Of a stretch of 64,000 bases of DNA, positions 18,218 to 27,087 are shown in pieces. Where the stretch lies: contig NZ_JBQKUP010000041.1 in the NCBI RefSeq assembly GCF_052156535.1, positions 310,001-374,000 on the forward strand, read 5' to 3'. The notes under the pieces are model-generated. The model searched no databases and was not told the origin of the DNA. It saw nothing but the letters and a program-made list of their open reading frames with translations. This DNA comes from Nitrospira_E sp052156535. Its GTDB lineage: Bacteria > Nitrospirota > Nitrospiria > Nitrospirales > UBA8639. The translations under genes and the position numbers were made by a program. Positions within the stretch are counted from its first letter, which is position 1. Each line of letters begins with the position of its first letter.

Positions 18218-18422
18218 TGTTGAAAAAAGCCGCCAGCGGCGTTCTCGCCATTTTTCCGTGCTCACGTACTGGAAGTACGCTCTGCGCGCAAAAATGACTG
18301 CGGCCTTTCCTTCGAGGGGCCTCAGGACAGGACTGGACGGACTTTTTTGAACCGCCCCGAGGCCTCTAATATGCAACGTGCCTGTGGGGCAATATGCCCT
18401 TGGAAATTGGTTTTATTCAACA
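18218..18422 (+). repeat. Family-A dispersed repeat, copy 3
   Basis: About 205 bp bounded TGTTGAA/TTCAACA. It matches copies 1 and 2 through the GCCGCCAGCGGCGTTCTCGCC block and the CTTCGAGGGGCCTCAGGAC block, but has a shorter, diverged tail. It is preceded by TTGCACTCAAAATGACAACGGG, the same string found next to the tex duplications. Confidence 0.8.
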
Positions 18423-18686
18423 CTCCACAACAGGATGTTTAGCGGTCGATGCGGCCCACGGGTTGAATGGTCTCGAGGGTATCCCGGATAAGGGGTAGGA
18501 AGGTCAAACCTCAGGGCACTTGATCAGTGTCGTGATCTCCAGCGGCGTACCTGGCTTCCAGGGGTTAAGCAAGCCGTCGTGTGATCAGCCGCGATCTTCA
18601 CGACGGATCCTTAAACTTGATGGGTCGCATTTGATCCGGCAGGCAATCGGCAAGCTTGTTCTGGTGCAGGGGAAAGGCCTACCTCT

Positions 18687-19583
18687 TCAGCGGATCACCG
18701 CGCAGATATCCCGGATTTGGCCGCGAAGCCAGCGATGCCCCAGATCGGCATCCAGCCGGGGGTGCCAGAGTAAGGAAACGGTGACCTCCGGTGTGGAGAA
18801 GGGAAGGGAAAAGCTCTGCATGCCGGTGCGCAGATTTCCGGTGTGTCGTTCGGGAACACTGGCGATCAGGTCGGAACCCCGGGCGAGCGCCAGCGCCGCC
18901 GAAAAGCCGCCGACGATCGTGACGATCTCCCGTGTCAGACCCAACAGTTCCAAGGCCTCATCAATCGGTCCCTTGTCGAGACCCCTCCGCGAGACAACGA
19001 CGTGCTTTCCGGCCGCATACCGGGAGGGCGTGATCTTCCCCTTGCTCAGCACGTGTCTCTTTCGCACAACGCCGATAAACCGGTCGCGGAACAATGCCTG
19101 CACGCGCAGCTCCGGGGCAGTCGTGTCACTCACCACGCCGGTTTCCAGATCGACGGTCCCGTCGCGAAGGGGCGTGCTGTCTTTGTTGGGCTTCTGTACG
19201 AAGCGCAGCCGAACGCCGGGCGCTTCCTTGCCGATGCGGGCAATGAGATCCGGTCCGAAGTTCTCCACAAAGCCTTCGCCGGTCCGGAGCGTAAACGTCC
19301 GGACGAGCTGTGTGAGGTTGAGCTTCCCGGCCGGGCGTAGCACCGCCTCTCCCTCCTGCACGAGCTGACTGACCCGCTCGCGGAGTTCGATCGCCCGGGG
19401 CGTGGGAACGAGACCGCGTCCGGCCCGCACCAACAGCGGATCACCAATTGTCTCACGCAAGCGCGCCAGGGCGCGGCTCATCGCCGATGGACTCAGCTGC
19501 AACCGTCGGGCTGCGCGCGCCACACTCCCTTCCGCGAGCACCGCATCGAGCGTGATCAGCAGGTTGAAATCAGGAGTCGACAT
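18687..19583 (-). CDS. LysR-family transcriptional regulator
   Basis: 298 residues. The N-terminal winged helix is standard: FNLLITLDAVLAEGSVARAA, then LQLSPSAMSRALARLRE and GDPLLVRAGRGLVPTPRA. The effector-binding domain follows. It is transcribed away from the MFS transporter at 19724 with about 140 bases between, the classical layout for a LysR regulator controlling its divergent neighbour. The gene is noticeably GC-richer than the flanking DNA, as is the transporter, pointing to joint acquisition. Confidence 0.93.
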   Translation of the reverse strand: MSTPDFNLLITLDAVLAEGSVARAARRLQLSPSAMSRALARLRETIGDPLLVRAGRGLVPTPRAIELRERVSQLVQEGEAVLRPAGKLNLTQLVRTFTLRTGEGFVENFGPDLIARIGKEAPGVRLRFVQKPNKDSTPLRDGTVDLETGVVSDTTAPELRVQALFRDRFIGVVRKRHVLSKGKITPSRYAAGKHVVVSRRGLDKGPIDEALELLGLTREIVTIVGGFSAALALARGSDLIASVPERHTGNLRTGMQSFSLPFSTPEVTVSLLWHPRLDADLGHRWLRGQIRDICAVIR

Positions 19584-19723
19584 GCAGGGATTGTAGCATA
19601 GTTTTTTTCTGATGTAGCGTCACATGCACGAATACAGTGCAAGTGGTGCGTCTTCCGCCAGGTCCCAGCAGAGCGTATATTTTGGAACATGACAGGTGGA
19701 GCGGGGCCAAAAAAGCGGAGGGT

Positions 19724-21952
19724 ATGGTGAAGACAATTATTGCAAACCAACACACGGTCGACCATGAAAATGCGGAACGAGAACCGACGGTACGATGGGC
19801 GCTCGTCAGCCTTTCGCTCTCCATGTTGCTCTCTTCGCTCGACACCAGTATCGCCAATGTGGCATTACCGACCCTGGCCCGGGCGTTCACCGCCTCCTTC
19901 CAGGAAGTCCAGTGGGTGATCCTCGCGTATCTTCTCGCTGCTACGACCCTGATCGTCAGCGTCGGACGGCTCGGTGACATCATCGGCCGGCGCCGGCTGC
20001 TGTTAGCCGGAATTTTCCTCTACACGGTGGCCTCGGTCCTGTGCGCCGTCGCGCCCACGTTCTGGTTGTTGATTGCCGGGCGGGCGGCGCAGGGCCTCGG
20101 TGGGGCTATCATGATGGCGCTCTCTATGGCGTTTGTGGGTGAGACGGTGTCGAAAGCCAGGACCGGGAGCGCCATGGGCCTGCTCGGCACGATGTCCGCA
20201 ATCGGCACGGCTCTCGGTCCATCGCTCGGCGGCATGCTGATCGCCGGATTCGGTTGGCGGGCCATCTTTCTCATCAACCTGCCCCTGGGGATGCTGACTT
20301 TTCTTCTCGCGCACCACTACCTCCCCATGGATCGCCGGGGGCCGGAGACGCATCGGGCCGGATTCGACCATGCGGGCACGCTCCTGCTGGCGCTGACGCT
20401 CGCGGCCTATGCCCTCGCCGTGACGCTCGGTCGCGGCAGTTTCGGTGTCCTCAATCTGTCGCTGCTCCTGGCTGCGGCCATGGGCGTCGGCCTCTTTGTG
20501 CACGTGGAGGCGAGAACTGCCTCGCCGTTGATCCGATTGGCGGTGTTCCACGATCCCATGCTGAGTGCCAGCCTCGCCATGAGCGCACTCGTCACAACGG
20601 TGGTGACGGCGACGCTGGTCGTCGGGCCGTTCTATCTATCTCGAGCGCTCGGGCTCGATGCGGCGATGGTGGGACTTGTCTTATCGGCCGGGCCGCTGGT
20701 CGCCGCCCTGACGGGGGTGCCCGCCGGGCGCATGGCGGACCATTTTGGCGCAACACGCGTGGTGATCGTCGGGCTCATCGGCATGGGGGCCGGTTCCTTC
20801 ATCCTGGCCATGATGCCGGCGACATTCGGTATTCCCGGTTACATTGTTCCCATCATCGTCATCACCGCAGGCTATGGGTTGTTCCAGACGGCCAACAACA
20901 CTGCCGTCATGACCGGTATCAGTCCGGACCAGCGGGGCGTCATGTCCGGCATGCTCAACCTCTCGCGCAATCTCGGGCGCATCACCGGGGCATCCGTGAT
21001 GGGTGCGGTGTTCGCATTTGCCTCGGCCACGATCGACATCACTACAGCGCCTCCAGAGGCCGTGGCCAGGGGTATGCGGATCACATTCGCCGTTGCCGCG
21101 ACGCTCATCGTGATCGCGCTCGGCCTCGCCGTCGGCATGCCCGCCGCACAGCGGGTAATCGGGAAGTGGCTCCGGAAGCAATGGGGCAGGGGAATGAGAA
21201 CGTTTCGGGATGAAGTGGGGGGCGTTTCACCTGGAAACACATCGATACACGACTTTCGATTTCTTACCATTGGAAGCTTCACACTTGCATCGATCATTCC
21301 GACACGAGGTACGCCTGCCGTCCCATTCCCAATTGCGTTTCCATCCGATACCATTGACACGACATCCGAAAAATTCCCAATATCCAAACGGAACCTCCAC
21401 ATGAACAATCTTAAACGTATCTTCATCTTTACGGTCAGTGTGTTTCTTCTCTCCTTTGGATACTTCCTCTCTCTCTATCCGAATCGGCCTGATGATCCCG
21501 AGCACGAAACATTTCTGCGCGAAATCGGAGAGGGCTTCGGGACGCTCGGCCTCTGGGCCCTGGGCATTATTTATGGCAGAACGTTGTTGAAGTTGGCATG
21601 TGGCCAGGGTGGGCTTCTTCAGCGACTTGTCCCGGACGAATACGACATGTCTGCGATTCCGCCATTCAGCACCCTTCTCAATGTGTTGAATCGCACGCAC
21701 GTCTACGTGGGGATTGCCGCCATCGCGGTCATCCTGTTGCACATTGCGATGCTCGGCCTGCATGCCGACATCTTATTTTTCCCGGCCGTCCTGGCGCTGG
21801 TGCTGTGGCAGGGCATGTTTGGGTTTTTCCTGACGTGGCGATATTCTCCGCAGGATTTGAAAAGGTTTTCCTATTTTGTGCATGCGCAATTTGTGACCGG
21901 CATCATGATCGGCATCTTCTCGGTATTTGGACATCTGCTGCTCGACGATTAG
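19724..21952 (+). CDS. MFS drug/H+ antiporter (DHA2 type) fused to a C-terminal membrane domain
   Basis: The ATG at 19724 follows GGAGGG; an earlier in-frame ATG at 19637 lacks a site. The first 490 or so residues are a 14-helix MFS exporter: DTSIANVALPTLA in helix 1, motif A GRLGDIIGRRRLLLAG, and GPSLGGMLIAGFGWRAIF as motif C. After the last MFS helix comes a linker of about 60 residues, then a second domain from Met at 21401 with four to five membrane helices and His in RTHVYVGIAAIAVILLHIA and SYFVHAQFVTG. That resembles haem-b or ferric-reductase-like helices. The MFS part is GC-rich; the tail is not. This is a probable gene fusion, or loss of the MFS stop. Confidence 0.85.
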   Translation: MVKTIIANQHTVDHENAEREPTVRWALVSLSLSMLLSSLDTSIANVALPTLARAFTASFQEVQWVILAYLLAATTLIVSVGRLGDIIGRRRLLLAGIFLYTVASVLCAVAPTFWLLIAGRAAQGLGGAIMMALSMAFVGETVSKARTGSAMGLLGTMSAIGTALGPSLGGMLIAGFGWRAIFLINLPLGMLTFLLAHHYLPMDRRGPETHRAGFDHAGTLLLALTLAAYALAVTLGRGSFGVLNLSLLLAAAMGVGLFVHVEARTASPLIRLAVFHDPMLSASLAMSALVTTVVTATLVVGPFYLSRALGLDAAMVGLVLSAGPLVAALTGVPAGRMADHFGATRVVIVGLIGMGAGSFILAMMPATFGIPGYIVPIIVITAGYGLFQTANNTAVMTGISPDQRGVMSGMLNLSRNLGRITGASVMGAVFAFASATIDITTAPPEAVARGMRITFAVAATLIVIALGLAVGMPAAQRVIGKWLRKQWGRGMRTFRDEVGGVSPGNTSIHDFRFLTIGSFTLASIIPTRGTPAVPFPIAFPSDTIDTTSEKFPISKRNLHMNNLKRIFIFTVSVFLLSFGYFLSLYPNRPDDPEHETFLREIGEGFGTLGLWALGIIYGRTLLKLACGQGGLLQRLVPDEYDMSAIPPFSTLLNVLNRTHVYVGIAAIAVILLHIAMLGLHADILFFPAVLALVLWQGMFGFFLTWRYSPQDLKRFSYFVHAQFVTGIMIGIFSVFGHLLLDD
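21401..21952 (+). other. C-terminal membrane domain of the fusion, possibly a once separate gene
   Basis: The ATG at 21401 starts a 183-residue unit with a positively charged N-terminus and an immediate helix (MNNLKRIFIFTVSVFLLSFG), as expected for an independent membrane protein. Paired His-containing helices suggest a b-type haem or a metal site, but this is inference. The ribosome site upstream is weak (GGAACCTCCAC). Confidence 0.5.
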
Positions 21953-22071
21953 TTGTTGAGGGGGATCAACATGGGAATTTTTCAGGTAAGGTCCCTGAGG
22001 CCTCGAATGGAACTGGGCCATGTCACTCACAGCCGGATCGGGCTGCATGAATCATGAGGAAAGGGCCTTGT

Positions 22072-22317
22072 ATGGGGTGGACGGTCTATATGTTGGAATG
22101 CGCCGATACCAGTTTGTACACCGGGATTACCCTGGACCTAAAACGTCGTCTTGACGAGCACGCAAAAGGGAAAGGGGCCAAATATACGAAACACCGTGGT
22201 CCGTTTACCGTGGTGTTCACCGAACGTCAGGAGACGAGAGGCCAGGCCTTAAAAAGAGAAGCGGCGATTAAATCCATGAAGCGAAAAGCAAAACTGGGCT
22301 TAATCGGCACAGAATAA
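22072..22317 (+). CDS. GIY-YIG domain protein (UPF0213/YhbQ type)
   Basis: 81 residues from the ATG at 22072, after AGGAAAGGG. It has the GIY-YIG nuclease core in its small form: WTVYMLECADTSLYTGIT followed by LKRRLDEHAKGKGAKYTK and REAAIKSMKRKAKLGLI. Members related to YhbQ and SLX1 cut branched or flap DNA, but most are uncharacterised. It follows the MFS fusion on the same strand by about 120 bases, without obvious functional link. Confidence 0.88.
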   Translation: MGWTVYMLECADTSLYTGITLDLKRRLDEHAKGKGAKYTKHRGPFTVVFTERQETRGQALKREAAIKSMKRKAKLGLIGTE

Positions 22318-22689
22318 AACAGTCGCGTACCCTCATTCCTCTGTTCTTCATCCGCCATCACCATCTTCCTTCTTTTTGTATGCCCGACGCGAGCCATCGG
22401 ATACCAAATCTTATTTTCCGCATGGTCATCCTGATCCATTCGACAAGGCTCAGGACAAGGGCTTCGGCGAAGAATCTGTACCCAGCCAACCCCGTCCATC
22501 GAAAGACCACGCCCCTCTGTCGCTTCCGACGTTGATCATCGGGCATCCTTTCCGGGGAGCCCCACAAAAACCCGCAGACAAAAGTGGATCATTCTGGAAA
22601 AGCAGGAAGGAGAGAAGGGAACCGGCGGTCTGTGTGAATAGAATGTTCCTATCCCAAGCCCTGGTAGGGGAAATTGAAGGAAGGTTGAC
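22318..22689. other. Spacer with degenerate repeat sequence
   Basis: It contains a divergent family-C stretch (GTCATCCTGATCCATTCGAC near 22426, then GGCTTCGGCGAAGAATCTG). No gene recognised. Confidence 0.45.
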
Positions 22690-22875
22690 CGAACCTATTG
22701 CCTTCAGGTCGGCCAACCGGGCTGACGCTCCAATAAAAAGGCGGGCCTTGTTTGAGCCCTGCGAGTTGGACCGCCACTCCCTTGGTCTGCGTCGGCCCGG
22801 TGCAATGTGGCTGACCTGGGTGGAAATGGTTTTGGGTCCTTTTCCCGAAAGAAAAGGACCTCGTCCTTAGGGGGG
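22690..22875 (-). repeat. Family-B repeat, copy 1 (divergent, inverted)
   Basis: It retains the hairpin in changed form: arms GGTCCTTTTC (22835-22844) and GAAAAGGACC (22851-22860) around CCGAAA. Both arms differ from the other copies in matching ways, so pairing is kept. The rest is only loosely similar. Confidence 0.65.
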
Positions 22876-22999
22876 GCGAAACCCCGCAGAAAAAAGTACG
22901 CCATCTTAATAAGCAAAAAAAGAAGGTAGGGAACTGCGAGTAGATGTGAATGGAAAACCTGCCCTCAAGCAGATTCAAGACCAAACGAACGGCACCGAT

Positions 23000-23314
23000 T
23001 CAACCCGGCTTATGATAACCGTACACCCGGTTTAACACTTCTGACAAAATCTCTTCATGTAGCGCCTCCGCTTCCTCCCAGGTGGAACAGCGGCGGCACG
23101 TTTGATCAAGATCGCCACCAAACACCATTGTTTCAAACAGGAGAGGGGGGCCGGCGAAGAATTGATGATCGATCCCGAGGAACACGGTGGAAACCTCAAT
23201 GTCGGCAACTTTTGTGTGACTTACAACCCGATCAGCCGTTTCCACCCATTCGCCAAATTCCTTGGCACTCGAAACGGGAACGACGACCTGATTACGTAAA
23301 ATGTAGAATCGCAT
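23000..23314 (-). CDS. Conserved hypothetical protein, not recognised with certainty
   Basis: 104 residues: an N-terminal beta segment (MRFYILRNQVVVPVSS), then EVSTVFLGIDHQFFAGPPLLFETMVFGG and a Cys pair CRRCSTWEEAEALHEEIL. The segment layout recalls small phage or plasmid proteins of unknown function. No catalytic motif is evident. It stands alone on the minus strand between repeats and secB, in an accessory region. Confidence 0.6.
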   Translation of the reverse strand: MRFYILRNQVVVPVSSAKEFGEWVETADRVVSHTKVADIEVSTVFLGIDHQFFAGPPLLFETMVFGGDLDQTCRRCSTWEEAEALHEEILSEVLNRVYGYHKPG

Positions 23315-23595
23315 GCTTAGAGCTCCGGATCATATTCGACACCACCGTGGTCTCTTCCTCTCTAGCATAGGACATGATGCCAATCTCCGGCCTTCGACAT
23401 CAACACCGGCGACGAAATTTCCTCATCTGCAAATAACTCCCCCTTTCAATGCAAAAGGAAAGGGAGCCGGGTTGCGTCTCATGAGGAATCGATGACAATA
23501 TGGGTTTCTTTATTTTTAGAATGCCGGAAGATCAGGTTGGTCAGGCCTCCTTGTGGCTTGATGACTATCTTTATTCACGCACAAGAGGATGACAC

Positions 23596-24057
23596 ATGAC
23601 TGAAGAACAGAAGCCCGTGTTTACCATAGAGAAAATTTACGTCAGGGATTTGTCCGTGGAAGTTCCCCATGCTCCCGGCATTTTTCTGGAGGGTGGAGCC
23701 CCACAGGTTCATGTCGAATTGAAGACACATCATACCCGCGTGGAAGAGGACATGTATGATGCGTCCCTGACGGTGACCGTGACGGCCAAGGTCAACGAAA
23801 AAATCATGTTTATTGTGGAAGTGGAGCAAGCCGGCATTTTTCGGATTCGGCATGTCCCGGAAACGGAAATGGGTGCGGTGTTAGGGATCGGGTGTGCGAA
23901 TATTCTCTTTCCCTATGTTCGTGAGACGGTGTCTGATGCGGTGACACGGGGAGGGTTCCCGACCGTCATGCTCAACCCGGTGAATTTTGAAGCCCTGTAT
24001 CAACAGCAACAACAGCAACAACAGACGACACCCGATTCCGCGGCCACCATCCACTGA
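23596..24057 (+). CDS. secB: SecB protein-export chaperone
   Basis: 153 residues. Family signature: EKIYVRDLSVEVPHAPGIF, QVHVELKTHHTRVEEDMYDASLTVTV, VEVEQAGIF and a tight GIGCANILFPYVRETVSDAVTRGGFP. SecB is a tetrameric cytosolic chaperone that keeps precursors unfolded and hands them to SecA. The C-terminal tail is odd: an eight-Gln run from CAG/CAA codons around 24001-24027, followed by a Thr/Ser-rich end. It stands alone on its strand. Confidence 0.95.
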   Translation: MTEEQKPVFTIEKIYVRDLSVEVPHAPGIFLEGGAPQVHVELKTHHTRVEEDMYDASLTVTVTAKVNEKIMFIVEVEQAGIFRIRHVPETEMGAVLGIGCANILFPYVRETVSDAVTRGGFPTVMLNPVNFEALYQQQQQQQQTTPDSAATIH

Positions 24058-24262
24058 GGCAGCTTCCCGGGCGAAGTGCTTTCCTGAAGGGCGCGGAGCA
24101 CTAGCTTCTGTAGACGTTCAATCACGAACGGTATGGATTATCTGCAGGGAGAGCAAACAAGGCAAGGCAGTCAAGGTTTCGTATTGCAAGATCTTAGGAA
24201 TTGGATCTCGTGATAGGTTTTAAGAGCTTGCCGGGAGGGGATGGTTGAGATACAGTAAATAT

Positions 24263-24550
24263 ATGCGAACCACTAATGACACAGTGCAAAAGACGATCCC
24301 GGCGAACGAAATCAAGCGGAGGGGACTTTCGGTCATTGACAAGGCCTTGAAGAAGGGGCCAGTGCATGTGCTTAAGAACAACGAACCCGCCTATGTCATT
24401 ATGGCAGAAGATCAATATTGGGAACTGGCGAAGCGGTATCGTAAGTCGTACCTGAACCGAATTCGCCGCTCATTGAAGGATCTTAAGCAAGGGCGTGTCC
24501 GTCCCCATACAGCCCAAACTCTCATCGACGAACTTCACCTCGAAGCCTAA
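24263..24550 (+). CDS. Phd/YefM-like antitoxin
   Basis: About 95 residues from the ATG at 24263. Core: TIPANEIKRRGLSVIDKAL, then GPVHVLKNNEPAYVIMAEDQ, the Phd/YefM arrangement. The C-terminus is a basic helix and a short acidic tail (LIDELHLEA). Its TAA overlaps the ATG of the toxin gene by one base, so the two are coupled. Confidence 0.85.
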   Translation: MRTTNDTVQKTIPANEIKRRGLSVIDKALKKGPVHVLKNNEPAYVIMAEDQYWELAKRYRKSYLNRIRRSLKDLKQGRVRPHTAQTLIDELHLEA

Positions 24551-24825
24551 TGTATACGCTGGCCACGACCAGCTATTTTGATCGGCGCGTGGCCAAGTTC
24601 ACCCGAACTCACCCCGAACAGAAAAAACAACTCGCCAAAGTTCTCAGAGGATTAGAAGCCGATCCGTTTCAACCCTCTCTCCGCCTGCATGCTCTCAAAG
24701 GGGAATTGGAAGGACTGCATGCCGTCAGCTTGACCCATGCCTACCGTATTACTTTGACATTACGAATTACCAGAAAAGAAATTGTGTTGCTCGATATCGG
24801 AACCCATGATGAGGTCTATCGATAA
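24550..24825 (+). CDS. RelE/YafQ-type mRNA interferase toxin
   Basis: 91 residues. The order of segments is that of YafQ/RelE toxins: FDRRVAKFTRTHPEQKKQL, DPFQPSLRLHALKGELEGL, then SLTHAYRITLTLRI and VLLDIGTHDEVYR with the C-terminal catalytic His region. Such toxins cut mRNA at the ribosome. It is partnered with the preceding antitoxin. A family-B repeat begins less than 100 bases after its stop. Confidence 0.9.
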   Translation: MYTLATTSYFDRRVAKFTRTHPEQKKQLAKVLRGLEADPFQPSLRLHALKGELEGLHAVSLTHAYRITLTLRITRKEIVLLDIGTHDEVYR

Positions 24826-24892
24826 AATGTTCCCATAGCCACGAAGGAAAAACCCTCGCAGTTATTGTCCGTCCGTGGGTTTGCCTCGGTAC

Positions 24893-25095
24893 GCTTGCAT
24901 TTTGATCCGACGCCTGCCGGCTGGCCCAAGGGAGGGACGCTCTGAGCATCTCGCGGACCTTGTTTGAGCGGAGCGAGTTGGGCCGCTCTTCGGAGTTGGC
25001 GTCCCTCCGCTTCAATGAGGCCAGACGGGGCGTCACTGGTTTTGGCCACTTTTGCCGAAACAAAAGTGGCTCGGCTACCGGGCCGAAACCCGGCA
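24893..25095 (-). repeat. Family-B repeat, copy 2 (inverted)
   Basis: Perfect 10-bp hairpin arms at 25045-25054 and 25061-25070 around CCGAAA (in minus-strand reading GCCACTTTTG, TTTCGG, CAAAAGTGGC). Downstream in element orientation are GGAGGGACGCC and GCGTCCCTCCC arms enclosing CAACTCGCT. High similarity to copies at 31085, 33170 and 34288. Confidence 0.8.
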
Positions 25096-25464
25096 TCTAA
25101 TCTCAAAGACTAGTTTCATCCATCCTCCCCTCCGTCCTGCCCGACATTCGTAATCGGGCATCCATCTTACTCCCCACATGGTCATCCTGAGCAGCAGAGA
25201 AGGATCTGTGGCCAGCGGCAACCCAGTACATCGAAATGCGACAGTGCTTCGTCATTTTCTCCTGGCCGTCAAGGGAAATCCATCTTTATTCCGGCACCAG
25301 AGCGAGAGGTAAGGAAACCAAAAAGGCTCTTCTCATTCAAGACCGCTTCAGCCGATAGAGTCGGAGAAGGGCGGAGCGCTCGCAAGTATCGTAATCACAG
25401 TTTTTCGCCATAGGGTTATTCCTGCAAACGCTAATGGACTTATAAAGTGAACGTGAGACCGCAC
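25096..25464. other. Spacer with one family-C sequence
   Basis: GTCATCCTGAGCAGC at 25191 followed by GAAGGATCTG is a family-C repeat. No gene recognised. Confidence 0.5.
25191..25213 (+). repeat. Family-C short repeat
   Basis: GTCATCCTGAGCAGC then GAAGGATCTG, the short interspersed unit seen also at 25943, 29243, 34571 and 38645-38731. Confidence 0.6.
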
Positions 25465-25818
25465 TTACCGATTGCCGCGTGAAGGCTGGTTCAGGGGTGC
25501 GAAGGGGGTGGCGGGATTATAGGCATTAGCGGGGTTCAGGGGATTATCCGGATTGTATTGGTTAGCGGGATTGAAGGGATTATTGGGAACATAACGATTG
25601 GCGGGGTTGAGTGGATTCCCGGGATCGAACTGGTTGGCAGGATTGAACGGATTGTCGGGAGCATAGGTTTGGGCAGGGTTCAGGGGGTTGTCCGGAACAT
25701 AGCGATTGGCCGGATTGAAGATGTTGTAGTCGCGCTCGTACTTCTCGTCAAAGCCCATCTCGGCCCAGGCAAACCGGAGCGAGAAAAGCACCGCGGCCAG
25801 GATGAAGAGCACACGCAT
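25465..25818 (-). CDS. Secreted tandem-repeat protein (12-residue units)
   Basis: 117 residues. Signal peptide residues 1-19 (cleavage near FAWA). From about residue 34 there are six units of 12 residues with consensus (F/L)NPAN-x-Y-x-PDNP, alternating Phe and Leu at position 1: FNPANRYVPDNP, LNPAQTYAPDNP, FNPANQFDPGNP, LNPANRYVPNNP, FNPANQYNPDNP, LNPANAYNPATP. The tail is FAPLNQPSRGNR. The regular Asn-Pro turns suggest an extended or beta-solenoid-like periplasmic or surface structure. No known family is recognised. The repeat number may vary by slippage. Confidence 0.8.
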   Translation of the reverse strand: MRVLFILAAVLFSLRFAWAEMGFDEKYERDYNIFNPANRYVPDNPLNPAQTYAPDNPFNPANQFDPGNPLNPANRYVPNNPFNPANQYNPDNPLNPANAYNPATPFAPLNQPSRGNR

Positions 25819-26316
25819 ACCGCACCCTTTTAAACAACGTGAGAAAGTAACATAACGATTTTACACCGAAATTCTTTCCCCGTCATTCCTCCAGTCGTTG
25901 GAGGACGCTCTCCGGTTGTTATCCTGAGCCTCCTTCCACATGGTCATCCTGAGCAGCAGCGAAGGATCTGAGCCCAGCCTCATCCCGCCTATCGAAACGC
26001 TATGTTCCTCCGTCATCCCTCAAGTTCGTCAGCGGGCATCCATCTTCAATCCTTCACCCATCCGAGCCCAGAGAAAACAGAAAAGCAGAATGCCCTCTCA
26101 CGCCAACACGAAGTTTTTCAAACAAAAACAGGGAGAGAGAAGAAGAGCCCCGGAGCTACCAAGACAAGGCAGTAAAGATATCGTCTTGCAAGACTTGCCC
26201 CCAAAAACAGAAAAAATTGAACAACTGATGAATTGACGAAGCGAGGCTGAACAGGGCCACTGCGAGAGGCAGAGTATGAGTCAACCAAAGATTTTCCCCA
26301 CGACTCCAAGGGGTGG
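25819..26316. other. Spacer with a family-C sequence
   Basis: A family-C copy lies at 25943-25970. The rest, including a long stretch of short plus-strand frames, has no protein-like character. Confidence 0.5.
25943..25970 (+). repeat. Family-C short repeat
   Basis: GTCATCCTGAGCAGCAGC followed by GAAGGATCTG, nearly identical to the copy at 25191. Confidence 0.6.
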
Positions 26317-26802
26317 CTATTGAAAGAGTTCGTCGGGTTCCATCTCGGGACGATACTGAAGTTGAAGGCCTTTCAAGAAGTTCCGCAAAATTTGGTCTTG
26401 GCATTTGCGGTAGTGTTTATGATCAGGTCTGCGAAAAAATGCACTCAGCTCATGTTTGCTTATACGAAAATCAGCCAAAGCCAATATCGACAATATGTCA
26501 TCGGCTTGTAAATTGAAGGCGATTTTCAGTTTGACGAAAATAATATTATTGTTGAGCCGTTGTTCTGGTTCAGACTGCGCGCCATCTTTCTTGCCACGCT
26601 TCGCGTTAATCAAACCATTGAGGAACGTGGCGAACATGGTGTCAGGACATTCCACAAAATCTGGATCATCATCTTTTTTTAACCATGCGCTCACCTCTGC
26701 TCGTGTCACGATCTGGTTGGCCTGCGCAAAGACATCGATCATTTTGGAATCACCAAAATCCAGGATGTAGCGAATTCGACGCAGGCAATAATTATTGTTC
26801 AT
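26317..26802 (-). CDS. DUF1456 (YehS-like) protein
   Basis: 161 residues. Two copies of the YehS helical unit are visible. The first has MNNNYCLRRIRYILDFGDSK and TRAEVSAWLKKDDDPDFVEC followed by FATFLNGLI. The second has NNNIIFVKLKIAFNLQADDI and SKHELSAFFRRPDHKHYRKC followed by LRNFLKGLQ. This duplicated layout is the hallmark of DUF1456. Function is unknown; the fold is helix-turn-helix-like. It stands alone. Confidence 0.92.
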   Translation of the reverse strand: MNNNYCLRRIRYILDFGDSKMIDVFAQANQIVTRAEVSAWLKKDDDPDFVECPDTMFATFLNGLINAKRGKKDGAQSEPEQRLNNNIIFVKLKIAFNLQADDILSILALADFRISKHELSAFFRRPDHKHYRKCQDQILRNFLKGLQLQYRPEMEPDELFQ

Positions 26803-26908
26803 GTCTGTGTTCCCGTGACTTCATGGTTCCCTTCACCACGAGTTGGTGAGAGTTGGATTCGAATTTTTTCATCAGCGAACGCAATTATAACACCGGCCAT
26901 TATGGCCT

Positions 26909-27087
26909 TGTTGAATAAATCTCAAAAATCACTCGAATATGCACGAGAAAAATTTAGGCATCAGCAGCTGACGGGAATGTTCAAAAACGTCATCCAGCAA
27001 GGCCACAGCCATATTGGCGCCCGGAGCGTATCCTCAGTACGTGAGCACGACAAAACGGCGAGAACGCCGCTGGGGGCTTTTTTCAAC
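26909..27087 (-). repeat. Family-A dispersed repeat, copy 4 (diverged, inverted)
   Basis: About 179 bp bounded TGTTGAA/TTCAACA. The GGCGAGAACGCCGCTGG and GTACGTGAGCACG blocks match the others in reverse orientation, but the middle is diverged and shortened, so this is an older copy. Confidence 0.7.

Noticed and set aside
20254..21213. A 319-codon frame within the MFS gene in another register
   Set aside because: Composition is Arg/His/Gly-rich as expected of a shifted frame of a GC-rich membrane gene; no start signal.
24816..25106. Frames in family-B repeats reading ATFVSAKVAKT
   Set aside because: They recur only because the repeat recurs; the hairpin, not the reading frame, is what is conserved.
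25465..25818. A possible CRISPR array from the 36-base periodicity
   Set aside because: The units are coding, contiguous without spacers, and preserve a 12-residue protein motif after a signal peptide.
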